NCBI RefSeq assembly: GCF_007655005.1
Contig: NZ_SZVW01000011.1
Coordinates: 124,001-188,000 of the forward strand
Direction of reading: 5' to 3'
From: Streptomyces tibetensis
GTDB taxonomy: Bacteria > Actinomycetota > Actinomycetes > Streptomycetales > Streptomycetaceae
Length of the DNA: 64,000 bases
Positions 34,002 through 41,676 of the stretch are shown here, piece by piece; positions within the stretch are counted from its first letter, which is position 1, and every line of letters starts with the position of its first letter. The position numbers were made by a program, and so were the translations under genes. Below the pieces are notes generated by a model that was given only the letters and a program-made list of their open reading frames with translations, was not told the DNA's origin and did no database searches.

Positions 34002-34997
34002 TCAGCGTCCGTCGCCCTGCTTGCCGTCGCGTCCGTCGCCCTGCTTGCCGTCGTGTCCGCCGTCCCGCCGGTGGTCCGTGTGGCGGCCCAGGGGATCGTG
34101 CGTGATCTCGCCCATCTCCAGGGCGTCCACCGGACGTTCGAGGGCAGGGAGCGCCTCCAGGGCCTCCCAGGGCACCTGGATCTTGCGCAGGTCCCCTCGG
34201 ATCCGGCCGGCGAGCTTTCTCGTCTCGCCGCGGTTCATGACCGCCCCCACGGCGGCTCCCACCAGGAACGGCATCAGGTTCGGCATGTTGCGGACCATGC
34301 GCTTCATGATCCGCTGCCGCAGTTCGCGCTTCATGCGGCTGTTCAGCGCCGTGCTGAAGGTCGACGGCTTGGACGCGTCGATGCCGCGCTCCCCCGACCA
34401 GGAGTCGAGGTACGCGGTGCTGCGCTGCTTGAGATTGCCGGGCGGCCGTACGCCGTAGACCTCGTGGAGTTCGGCGATCAGCTTCAGCTCGATCACCGCG
34501 ACGCCGGTGACCTCTGCGGCCAGTTCCGTCGGCATCGCCGGGGGCACGGGGAGCATCGCGGCCGCGCCGACACCCGCTCCGACCGTCGCCGTCGCCTTCG
34601 CCGCACCCGCCACGAGCTTGTCCGCCAGCTCCTCGGGGCCGAGGCCCGGGAACTGCCTGCGCAGTGTCGCCAGGTCCCGTACGGGGACGCGCGGGGCCAG
34701 TTCGATGATCCGGTCGGCGAGGTAGGCGAGTCCGGCCCGGGCCCGGTCGCCGCCCTTGCGGGCACCTTCCCTGGCCCGCTCGCGGATGGTCCCCGCCCGC
34801 CGTCTCGCGACGGGTGCGGGGACGTCCACGGATGCCGGGAGGTCACCCCGGTCCGCTGTGGGTTCGAGCGAGGCCGTCCCCGGACCGGTTGAGCCTCGCT
34901 CGTCGTCACGCACGCCGTACTGCGGGCCGGTGATCGGCCCTTCGTCCGCCTTTCGCTTGGAGAAGCGGCGCTTCCAGGGAGGGGTCGAGCCAGTCAC
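34002..34997 (-). CDS. actinobacterial hypothetical protein with glycine-rich membrane segment
   Basis: A 331-residue protein of unknown function conserved in character with streptomycete proteins. A basic N-terminus (WKRRFSKRKADEG) is followed by a charged helical region, an alanine/glycine-rich stretch (AAKATATVGAGVGAAAMLPVPPAMP), a helical domain (LNSRMKRELRQRIMKRMVRNM) and a glycine-containing hydrophobic segment (LMPFLVGAAVGAVMN). The C-terminus ends with two perfect copies of DGKQGDGR encoded by a 24-bp repeat. No catalytic motif was found. Confidence 0.75.
   Translation of the reverse strand: MTGSTPPWKRRFSKRKADEGPITGPQYGVRDDERGSTGPGTASLEPTADRGDLPASVDVPAPVARRRAGTIRERAREGARKGGDRARAGLAYLADRIIELAPRVPVRDLATLRRQFPGLGPEELADKLVAGAAKATATVGAGVGAAAMLPVPPAMPTELAAEVTGVAVIELKLIAELHEVYGVRPPGNLKQRSTAYLDSWSGERGIDASKPSTFSTALNSRMKRELRQRIMKRMVRNMPNLMPFLVGAAVGAVMNRGETRKLAGRIRGDLRKIQVPWEALEALPALERPVDALEMGEITHDPLGRHTDHRRDGGHDGKQGDGRDGKQGDGR
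34003..34050. repeat. 24-bp perfect duplication at a gene end
   Basis: Two identical 24-base units (34003-34026 and 34027-34050) encode the repeated DGKQGDGR tail of the hypothetical protein. A third, diverged unit follows. Confidence 0.85.
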
Positions 34998-35010
34998 GGC
35001 CGACCCGCCC

Positions 35011-35307
35011 TCAGTCGCAGTCGCGGCAGATCGGCTGACCGTTCTTCTCCCGGGCCAGCTGGCTGCGGTGGTGCACCAGGAAGCAGCTCATGCAGGTGAA
35101 CTCGTCCTGCTGCTTCGGGAGCACCCGGACGGCCAGCTCCTCGTTCGAGAGGTCGGCTCCGGGCAGCTCGAGGCCTTCGGCGGCCTCGAACTCGTCGACG
35201 TCCACGGCGGAAGCCGACTTGTCGTTCCTCCGGGCCTTCAGCTCTTCGAGACTGTCCGAGTCGACGTCGTCGTCGGTCTTGCGTGGAGTGTCGTAATCGG
35301 TTGCCAT
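35011..35307 (-). CDS. DUF4193 protein
   Basis: A 98-residue acidic DUF4193 protein. Its C-terminus has a zinc-ribbon-like cysteine set (FTCMSCFLVHHRSQLA, then PICRDCD), giving two CxxC pairs. The N-terminal half is highly charged (TDDDVDSDSLEELKARRNDKSAS in part). It is equivalent to Rv2699c by position. It stands alone on its transcript with a long upstream region. Its role is unknown; RNA-polymerase-associated or nucleic-acid binding functions are possible but not shown. Confidence 0.9.
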   Translation of the reverse strand: MATDYDTPRKTDDDVDSDSLEELKARRNDKSASAVDVDEFEAAEGLELPGADLSNEELAVRVLPKQQDEFTCMSCFLVHHRSQLAREKNGQPICRDCD

Positions 35308-35526
35308 GGTCGCTCTCCCCCTCTGGGTGTCTGCGGTGTCTCCAGCGCACGTAACGCGTGAGAGGCCGGACTTGTGCCCGACCTGAGGCGGAGATTTTGC
35401 CTCACATCAAGGTCTGTTACTCAATCGACACCCAACCGGACTCCTGACGAGTGATCGGCTTGGATGGCGATGGGGACCGTACACGGTCCGAATGCTGCAC
35501 GCCAAAGGCGTCTCACCGTGTACTTC

Positions 35527-35629
35527 CCGTGATCAAGACCCCCGAAAACCGGGATTTTCCCGGCTTTACGACAGCGTGCATGATCACGGAGAGTAGATGG
35601 CCGGAAAGGCGTCCCTGTGATCGATCACA
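35527..35629. promoter_or_regulatory. cluster of GTGATCA palindromic elements
   Basis: CCGTGATCA (35527-35535) and TGATCACGG (35581-35589) form a 9-base inverted repeat. A perfect 14-base palindrome TGTGATCGATCACA lies at 35616-35629. The last resembles Crp-type TGTGA...TCACA sites but has a 4-base rather than 6-base centre. The binding protein is unknown. Confidence 0.45.
35545..35563 (-). terminator. rho-independent terminator of cutRS
   Basis: On the minus strand CCGGGA-AAA-TCCCGG is followed directly by TTTT. It lies 150 bp after the cutS stop and is the only terminator in the window with a clear T-tract. Confidence 0.7.
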
Positions 35630-35713
35630 CACGGTGCACGCGCGGTGAAGGCTCAGAAATTCCGCGCAAAGCGAACATCCCCGTGTGCCGCCGAGTTGAT
35701 CGGCGACATGATC

Positions 35714-36946
35714 TCAGATGGGCAGCGTGACGCGCATGACGAGTCCACCCCCTTCACGCGGCTGGGCATAGATGTGCCCGCCGTGTGCGCGGGCCACGGA
35801 CCGGACGATGGACAGCCCGAGCCCCACGCCCTTGTCGCTGCCCGTCCGCTCCGTGCGCAGCCGGCGGAACGGCTCGAAGAGGTTGTCGATCTCGTACGCC
35901 GGCACCACCGGACCCGTGTTGGAGACGACCAGGACCGCCTGGCCGTGCTGGACCTCGGTGGTGACCTCGACCCAGCCGCCCTCCGCCACGTTGTAGCGCA
36001 CGGCGTTCTGCACGAGGTTGAGCGCGATCCGCTCCAGCAGCACGCCGTTGCCCTGCACGACCGCGGGCTTCTGCTCGCCCCGGATCACGACGCCCTTGCT
36101 CTCGGCCTCGCCGTTCACCTGGTCGATGGCCTGCGAGGCGACCTCGGCGAGGTCCACGGGCCCCCGCTCGACGATCTGGTTGTCGCTGCGGGCGAGCAGC
36201 AGCAGGCCCTCGACGAGCTGCTCGCTGCGCTCGTTGGTGGCCAGCAGCGTCTTGCCGAGCTGCTGGAGCTCCATCGGCGCGTTCGGGTCGGACAGGTGCA
36301 CCTCCAGGAGCGTGCGGTTGATCGCCAGCGGCGTTCGCAGCTCGTGCGAGGCGTTGCCGACGAAGCGCTGCTGGGCGGTGAAGGCGCGCTGCAGCCGTTC
36401 CAGCATGTCGTCGAAGGTGTCCGCCAGCTCCTTCAGCTCGTCGTCCGGGCCGTCCAGCTCGATCCGGCGGGACAGGTCGGAGCCCGCCACCGCCCGGGCG
36501 GTGCGGGTGATCCGGCCCAGCGGCGACAGGACGCGGCCGGCCATCGCGTAGCCGAAGGCGAAGGCGATGACCGCCAGGCCCAGCAGCGCCAGCAGGGAAC
36601 GGCTGAGCAGGTCGTCCAGGGCGTGCCGGCGCTGCTCGTTGACGCAGGCGTTCATGGCGTCGTTGAACTCGCTGGGCGAGGCCTGGTCGGGCAGGTTGCA
36701 GATGTCACTGGTGACCTTGCCCTCGACGATCTTGAAGGGCAGGTCGCTGCCCACATGCAGCGCCTGGGCCGCCAGCAGGTAGATGATCGACAGCAGCAGG
36801 ATGCCGGCGATCAGGAACATGCCGCCGTAGAGCAGCGTGAGCCTTATGCGGATGGTCGGGCGCAGCCACGGGAAGGGCGGCACGGGCCTTCGGGGATCCC
36901 AGGTGGGCTTGGGGGGCGCCTGCGGGGGCGCGGGAGTCGTCGCCAC
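35714..36946 (-). CDS. cutS: CutS sensor histidine kinase
   Basis: A 410-residue kinase, close to the length known for CutS. It has a proline-rich cytoplasmic N-terminus, a first membrane helix (about 33-60), an extracellular loop (about 61-115), a second helix (about 117-137), HAMP (about 138-190), HisKA with His201 in NASHELRTPLAIN, and HATPase_c (NLVQNAVRYN, DKGVGLGLSIV). The loop contains just two cysteines, Cys83 and Cys101, likely a redox or disulfide sensor. CutRS is a conserved streptomycete system linked to secretion and envelope stress and to glucose-dependent antibiotic control. Confidence 0.9.
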   Translation of the reverse strand: MATTPAPPQAPPKPTWDPRRPVPPFPWLRPTIRIRLTLLYGGMFLIAGILLLSIIYLLAAQALHVGSDLPFKIVEGKVTSDICNLPDQASPSEFNDAMNACVNEQRRHALDDLLSRSLLALLGLAVIAFAFGYAMAGRVLSPLGRITRTARAVAGSDLSRRIELDGPDDELKELADTFDDMLERLQRAFTAQQRFVGNASHELRTPLAINRTLLEVHLSDPNAPMELQQLGKTLLATNERSEQLVEGLLLLARSDNQIVERGPVDLAEVASQAIDQVNGEAESKGVVIRGEQKPAVVQGNGVLLERIALNLVQNAVRYNVAEGGWVEVTTEVQHGQAVLVVSNTGPVVPAYEIDNLFEPFRRLRTERTGSDKGVGLGLSIVRSVARAHGGHIYAQPREGGGLVMRVTLPI

Positions 36947-36952
36947 GGGGTA

Positions 36953-37606
36953 TCAGATCCGGTAGCCGGAGCCGGGGACGGTGACGATGACGGGGGGCTC
37001 GCCCAGCTTGCGGCGCAGGGTCATGACGGTGACGCGCACGACGTTCGTGAACGGGTCGGTGTTCTCGTCCCAGGCCTTCTCCAGGAGCTGCTCCGCGGAG
37101 ACGACGGCGCCCTCGCTGCGCATCAGCACCTCCAGGACGGCGAACTCCTTGGGAGCGAGCTGGACCTCCTGGCCGTCGCGGAACACCTCGCGCCGGTTGG
37201 GGTCGAGCTTGATCCCGGCCCGCTCCAGGACGGGCGGCAGGGGCACGCTGGTGCGCCGGCCCAGGGCCCGCACCCGCGCGATGAGCTCACTGAAGGCGAA
37301 CGGCTTGGGCAGGTAGTCGTCGGCGCCGATCTCCAGTCCCTCGACCCGGTCGCTGACGTCGCCGGAGGCCGTCAGCATCAGCACGCGCGTGGGCATGCCC
37401 AGTTCGACGATCTTGCGGCAGACGTCGTCACCGTGCACGACAGGGAGGTCGCGGTCGAGGACGACCACGTCGTAGTCGTTCACGCCGATGCGCTCCAGGG
37501 CGGCCGCACCGTCGTACACGACGTCGACGGCCATGGCCTCCCGGCGCAGTCCGGTGGCCACCGCATCGGCGAGCAGCTGCTCGTCCTCGACGACGAGTAC
37601 GCGCAC
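36953..37606 (-). CDS. cutR: CutR response regulator
   Basis: A 217-residue OmpR/PhoB-type regulator, the exact length of CutR. The receiver domain has acidic Glu-Asp near residues 7-8 (VVEDE), phospho-acceptor Asp51 in VVLDRDLPVVHGD and Lys in LPKPF. The winged helix (about 125-217) contains LAPKEFAVLEVLM and NVVRVTVMTLRRKLG. It lies six bases before cutS on the same strand, so the two are one operon. It should activate or repress envelope and secretion genes once phosphorylated by CutS. Confidence 0.92.
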   Translation of the reverse strand: MRVLVVEDEQLLADAVATGLRREAMAVDVVYDGAAALERIGVNDYDVVVLDRDLPVVHGDDVCRKIVELGMPTRVLMLTASGDVSDRVEGLEIGADDYLPKPFAFSELIARVRALGRRTSVPLPPVLERAGIKLDPNRREVFRDGQEVQLAPKEFAVLEVLMRSEGAVVSAEQLLEKAWDENTDPFTNVVRVTVMTLRRKLGEPPVIVTVPGSGYRI

Positions 37607-38020
37607 GTTGCTGGTCCTTCCTCATGTCCACCCGCGTAGCCCTTCACCGGGCACACGTGGGCAGGGGTCTTCGACAGTGCTTGGTGTGTTGCCCTCCATC
37701 CTGCCCTTTTCGGCCATAAGTCGGAGGTAAGGCGGGTGAGGGCTCCGTTGCCCGAGGGGGAATACGAGATTTTCTCCCCCGGTTAGGTTTCCACGGAAGG
37801 GAGCTTGGGGAGGACGGCTTTACATCCCACGATCACGCTCTGCTGGCGCCGCACCACCATGCGGTGCGCATCAATCCGCTTTCCGCAGGGCGGGCGTGGG
37901 TGTCCGGCACCGTCGCCGCCCAGCCGAGCGGCGCTGGGCATCCACATGCGGCGTGATCGTCCCTTCCGAACGGCACACCCCCGTGCCATCGACCCACGAC
38001 CCAGGACGAGGGGGCGCAGC
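37607..38020. other. intergenic region upstream of cutR
   Basis: This 414-base gap carries divergent promoters for cutR and the small gene at 38021. An imperfect GGGGGA-N13-TCCCCC inverted repeat lies at 37756-37780. No gene is recognised. Confidence 0.4.
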
Positions 38021-38194
38021 ATGGACGCATTCACCGCAGGACTTCTGCAGCGCATAAGGGCGACCGAGTCCGATCTGTCCCGGGCTCGCGACGAGGGCGA
38101 CGAGTTCCTCGTCGACGTGGAGCAGGGCGAGCTCGACGACCTGCGCCGTCTCGCCGCCGAGCACGGTGTGCAGGTCGGTGCGACGAGCGTCTGA
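38021..38194 (+). CDS. small helical hypothetical protein
   Basis: A 57-residue acidic protein (MDAFTAGLLQRIRATE...) predicted as two amphipathic helices. The spacing of leucines and charged residues (DLSRARDEGDEFLVDVEQGE) suggests a short coiled coil. GAGGGGG precedes the ATG at good distance and a perfect terminator follows 15 bp after the stop, so it is a real transcription unit. No function is known. Confidence 0.7.
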   Translation: MDAFTAGLLQRIRATESDLSRARDEGDEFLVDVEQGELDDLRRLAAEHGVQVGATSV

Positions 38195-38208
38195 TCACGC
38201 AGTACGAA

Positions 38209-38241
38209 GCGGGCCCCGGCGAATCCAGCGCCGGGGCCCGC
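38209..38241. terminator. bidirectional hairpin after the small gene
   Basis: A perfect 13-bp stem (38209-38221 with 38229-38241) around the loop AATCCAG, in the convergent gap between the 57-residue protein gene and the inositol monophosphatase gene. Confidence 0.9.
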
Positions 38242-38312
38242 CGCGTTGCCGCAGGACGCGTTCACCCGGTGTTCATCGCGCCGTCGGCCGTTGGCCGGGC
38301 AGTCCGGCGTCC

Positions 38313-39128
38313 TCAGTCGTGCCAGGCTCCGAAGTCCTCCAGGAGCCGCTGGAGGGGCTCGAACACGCCGGGGGTGCCCGCCACCGCCAGAGCCCCCGAC
38401 GGGCGCTCTCCGGGGCGTCCACCGGTCAGCGCGCCCGCCTCCCGGGCGATCAGGTCCCCCGCCGCGAGGTCCCACGGATGCAGGCCGCGTTCGTAGTAGC
38501 CGTCGAGGCGTCCCGCTGCGACGTCGCACAGGTCGACCGCGGCCGAGCCGCCGCGCCGGATGTCGCGCAGCAGCGGGATCAGCCGCTGGGCCACATCGGC
38601 CTGGTGGGCGCGGACGTCGGAGACGTAGTTGAAGCCCGTCGACACCAGCGCCTGCTCCAGGGGCGCTGCGGGGCGGCAGGCCAGCCTGCGCTCGCCGTCC
38701 CAGGCGCCGGTGGCCCAGGCACCGCGGCCGCGCACGGCGTGGAACGTCTCACCGCGCATCGGGGCGGTGACGACTCCGACGACGGTCTCGCCGTCCTGCT
38801 CAGCGGCGATGGAGACGGCCCAGGTGGGCAGCCCGTACAGGTAGTTCACCGTGCCGTCGAGCGGGTCGATCACCCAGCGGACGCCGCTCGTGCCCTCCGT
38901 GGCGGCGCCCTCTTCACCGAGGATGCCGTCGTCGGGGCGGTGCTCGGCGATCAGGCCCGTGATCAGCTTCTCCGCCGCGATGTCCATCTCGGTGACGACG
39001 TCGATGGGGCTGGACTTGGTCGCGGCGACCGCGAGGTCGGCCGGACGTCCGTCCCGCAGCAGCGCGCCGGCGCGGCGGGCCGCCTCCTGGGCGAGGTCGA
39101 GCAGGTCCGTGTGCAGGGGGTCGGTCAC
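38313..39128 (-). CDS. inositol monophosphatase-family protein
   Basis: A 271-residue Mg2+-dependent phosphatase (SuhB-like). Metal-binding motifs are the GEEG-type loop (GILGEEGA), WVIDPLDGTVNY (the WxxDPxDGT signature) and HPWDLAAGDLI near the C-terminus. It should dephosphorylate inositol phosphate or a related sugar phosphate, feeding mycothiol and phosphoinositide synthesis. The GTG at 39128 is chosen because the protein then starts at the family N-terminus; it lies 8 bp after the ferrochelatase stop. Rv2701c is its positional counterpart. Confidence 0.9.
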   Translation of the reverse strand: MTDPLHTDLLDLAQEAARRAGALLRDGRPADLAVAATKSSPIDVVTEMDIAAEKLITGLIAEHRPDDGILGEEGAATEGTSGVRWVIDPLDGTVNYLYGLPTWAVSIAAEQDGETVVGVVTAPMRGETFHAVRGRGAWATGAWDGERRLACRPAAPLEQALVSTGFNYVSDVRAHQADVAQRLIPLLRDIRRGGSAAVDLCDVAAGRLDGYYERGLHPWDLAAGDLIAREAGALTGGRPGERPSGALAVAGTPGVFEPLQRLLEDFGAWHD

Positions 39129-39136
39129 GGGGCTCC

Positions 39137-40264
39137 TCAGACGTAGGTGCTGTCGGCGCCCGCGGCGGCGGGCCGGGGGGCGCGGGCCGGGCAGCAGCCG
39201 ACCGGGCAGAGGTTGTGGCTCGCCCCGAGGGCGCCCAGGGCGCACGGCGTGACGTCCTGCCCCCGTTCGACGGCGGCACGCTCCACCACGAGCTCGCGGA
39301 TCGCGGCGGCGAACCTCGGGTCGGCGCCGACGGTGGCCGAGCGCCGCATCGGCAGACCGAGCTCCTCGGCCCGGGCCCTCGCCTCCGTGTCGAGGTCGTA
39401 GAGGACCTCCATGTGGTCGGAGACGAAGCCGATCGGGGCGATGACGACCGCCGGGACGCCGGCCGCGTGCCGCTCGTCCAGGTGGTCGCAGATGTCGGGC
39501 TCCAGCCACGGGATGTGCGGGGCACCGGAGCGGGACTGGTAGACGAGCTGCCAGGGGTGGTCGACGCCGGTGCGCTCCCGGACGGCGTCGGCGATCTGCT
39601 GCGCCACGTCCAGGTGCTGCTTCACGTACGCGCCGCCGTCGCCGTGCTCCTCGACGGGGCCGGAGGTGTCGGCGGAGGCCGTCGGGATCGAGTGGGTCGA
39701 GAAGGCGAGGTGCGCCCCGTCCCGGACGTCCTCGGGAAGCTCGGCGAGGGACTGGAGCACCCCGTCGATCATGGGCTCCAGGAAGCCCGGGTGGTTGAAG
39801 TAGTGCCGCAGCTTGTCGACCTTCGGCAGCTCCAGGCCCTCCGCCTCCAGGGCCGCGAGCGCGTCGGCGAGGTTCTCCCGGTACTGGCGGCAGCCCGAGT
39901 ACGAGGCGTAGGCGCTGGTGGCGAGGACCAGGACGCGGCGGCGGCCGTCGCGGACCATCTCGCGCAGGGTGTCCGTCAGGTACGGCGCCCAGTTGCGGTT
40001 CCCCCAGTAGACCGGCAGGTCCAGGCCGTGGTCGGCGAAGTCCTTGCGCAGGGCGTCCAGCAGGGCGCGGTTCTGGTCGTTGATCGGGCTGATGCCGCCG
40101 AACAGGAAGTAGTGCTGCCCGACTTCCTTGAGGCGTTCCTTGGGGATGCCGCGCCCACGTGTCACGTTCTCCAGGAACGGAACCACGTCGTCCGGGCCTT
40201 CCGGGCCGCCGAACGAGAGCAGGAGCAGGGCGTCGTAGGGGCTGACATCGCGCGCGTCTGGCAT
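39137..40264 (-). CDS. hemH: ferrochelatase (coproporphyrin type)
   Basis: A 375-residue ferrochelatase that inserts Fe2+ into coproporphyrin III in the actinobacterial haem pathway. The N-terminal LLLLSFGGPEGPDDVVPFLENV, the catalytic His in LAFSTHSIP and VSDHMEVLYDLDTEA are present. The C-terminal cysteines (CALGALGASHNLCPVGCC) with an internal Cys fit the [2Fe-2S] cluster of this class. The start MPDARDVS at 40264 is preferred over an upstream ATG at 40315. It is divergent from an MFS gene. Confidence 0.93.
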   Translation of the reverse strand: MPDARDVSPYDALLLLSFGGPEGPDDVVPFLENVTRGRGIPKERLKEVGQHYFLFGGISPINDQNRALLDALRKDFADHGLDLPVYWGNRNWAPYLTDTLREMVRDGRRRVLVLATSAYASYSGCRQYRENLADALAALEAEGLELPKVDKLRHYFNHPGFLEPMIDGVLQSLAELPEDVRDGAHLAFSTHSIPTASADTSGPVEEHGDGGAYVKQHLDVAQQIADAVRERTGVDHPWQLVYQSRSGAPHIPWLEPDICDHLDERHAAGVPAVVIAPIGFVSDHMEVLYDLDTEARARAEELGLPMRRSATVGADPRFAAAIRELVVERAAVERGQDVTPCALGALGASHNLCPVGCCPARAPRPAAAGADSTYV

Positions 40265-40437
40265 GAGTCGATCCTGCCACCCTGCACCGACAGCCGGGAA
40301 ACGGCGGGGTGACACGCGCGCGGCGGCGGGCGGGCCCGGGGCGATCCGGCGCTGGGCCGGACGGGTGCGTCGGCACGTTCGGAGCCGTAAGCTGTGTCGA
40401 CTGCGTTCGCAGCTTACCGAGCCCTGCGGAGACCCCG

Positions 40438-41676
40438 TTGCCCAGCCCTTACCGCGCCCTGTTCGCAGCCCCAGGCTCCAAGGGTTTCTCCGCTGCGGGT
40501 TTCCTGGGCCGGATGCCGCTGTCGATGATGGGCATCGGCGTGGTCACGATGATCTCGCAGCTCACCGGGCGGTACGGGCTCGCCGGTGGGCTGTCGGCGA
40601 CCATCGCGCTGGCCGCCGCGGTGGCCGGGCCGCAGGTGTCCCGGCTGGTGGACCAGTACGGGCAGCGGCGAGTGCTGCGTCCGGCCACACTGATCTCGCT
40701 CACGGCGGCCGCCGTCCTGCTGTTCGCCGCGCACTATGGGTGGCCGGACTGGGTGCTGTTCGCGGCCTGCGCCGGCATCGGCTGCGTACCGAGCGTCGGC
40801 GCGATGATCCGGGCTCGCTGGGCGGCGCTGTACCGCGGCACCCCGAAACTGCACACCGCCTACTCCTTCGAGTCCGTGGTGGACGAGGTGTGCTTCGTCT
40901 TCGGGCCGATCATCTCCATCGGCCTGTCCACGGCCTGGTTCCCGGAGGCCGGCCCGCTGCTCGCCGCCTGCTTCCTGGCCGTCGGCGTGTTCTGGCTGAC
41001 GGCGCAGCGCGCCACCGAGCCCGAGCCGCACCCACGGGAGCGCAAGGGTGGCGGCAGCGCGCTGCGCGCGCCGGGCCTTCAGGTCCTGGTGGCCACCTTC
41101 GTCGCCACCGGCGCGATCTTCGGGGCGGTCGACGTGGTCACGGTGGCCTTCGCCGACGAGGAGGGCCACAAGGCCGCGGCGAGCGTCGTCCTCGCCCTGT
41201 ACGCGGGGGGTTCCTGTGTAGCGGGCATGGTCTTCGGGCTGCTGCACTTCGCCGGGGCGCCGGAACGTCGGTGGCTGCTGGGCGTATGTGCCATGGCCGT
41301 GAGTATGATCCCCCTCCTACTGGTCGGAAACTTGCCGTTTCTGGCCGTGGCGCTGTTCGTTGCGGGACTGTCCATCGCTCCGACGATGATCACGACGATG
41401 TCCCTCATCGAAGAGCACGTACCACGCGCGCAGCTCACCGAAGGCATGACCTGGGTGAGCACCGGGCTCGCGGTGGGGGTCGCACTCGGCTCCTCCGCGG
41501 CCGGCTGGGTGATCGACGCGGCCGGGGCGCGTGCGGGGTACGGGGTTCCGGCGGTGGCCGGGGCCGTCGCGGTCGCGGTGGGTTTCCTCGGGTTCCGCCG
41601 GCTCAAGCGACCGGCACCGGGTCGGGGAGGCTCCGTTGAGCAGCACAGCGAACGGAAAGAACGGCACGTGGCGTAA
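40438..41676 (+). CDS. MFS transporter
   Basis: A 412-residue 12-helix major facilitator. The TTG at 40438 is taken as the start because GCGGAG lies seven bases before it and the protein then begins PSPYRALFAAPGSKGFSAAGFLGRMPLSMMG in the manner of streptomycete homologues; the frame is open further upstream to 40309. It ends inside the next gene, overlapping it by 41 bases, so both are translated from one message. The substrate is unknown; its partner is a lactone oxidase. Confidence 0.87.
   Translation: MPSPYRALFAAPGSKGFSAAGFLGRMPLSMMGIGVVTMISQLTGRYGLAGGLSATIALAAAVAGPQVSRLVDQYGQRRVLRPATLISLTAAAVLLFAAHYGWPDWVLFAACAGIGCVPSVGAMIRARWAALYRGTPKLHTAYSFESVVDEVCFVFGPIISIGLSTAWFPEAGPLLAACFLAVGVFWLTAQRATEPEPHPRERKGGGSALRAPGLQVLVATFVATGAIFGAVDVVTVAFADEEGHKAAASVVLALYAGGSCVAGMVFGLLHFAGAPERRWLLGVCAMAVSMIPLLLVGNLPFLAVALFVAGLSIAPTMITTMSLIEEHVPRAQLTEGMTWVSTGLAVGVALGSSAAGWVIDAAGARAGYGVPAVAGAVAVAVGFLGFRRLKRPAPGRGGSVEQHSERKERHVA

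Larger units (their letters stand above)
35308..35713. other. intergenic region between DUF4193 and cutS
   Basis: This 406-base gap holds the DUF4193 promoter region (lower coordinates), the cutRS terminator and a cluster of GTGATCA motifs. No gene is seen. Confidence 0.5.

Noticed and set aside
37756..37780. GGGGGA...TCCCCC inverted repeat upstream of cutR as a fifth member of the operator family
   Set aside because: The centre is 13 bases rather than 8, so it does not fit sites A-D; coincidence in GC-rich DNA is likely.
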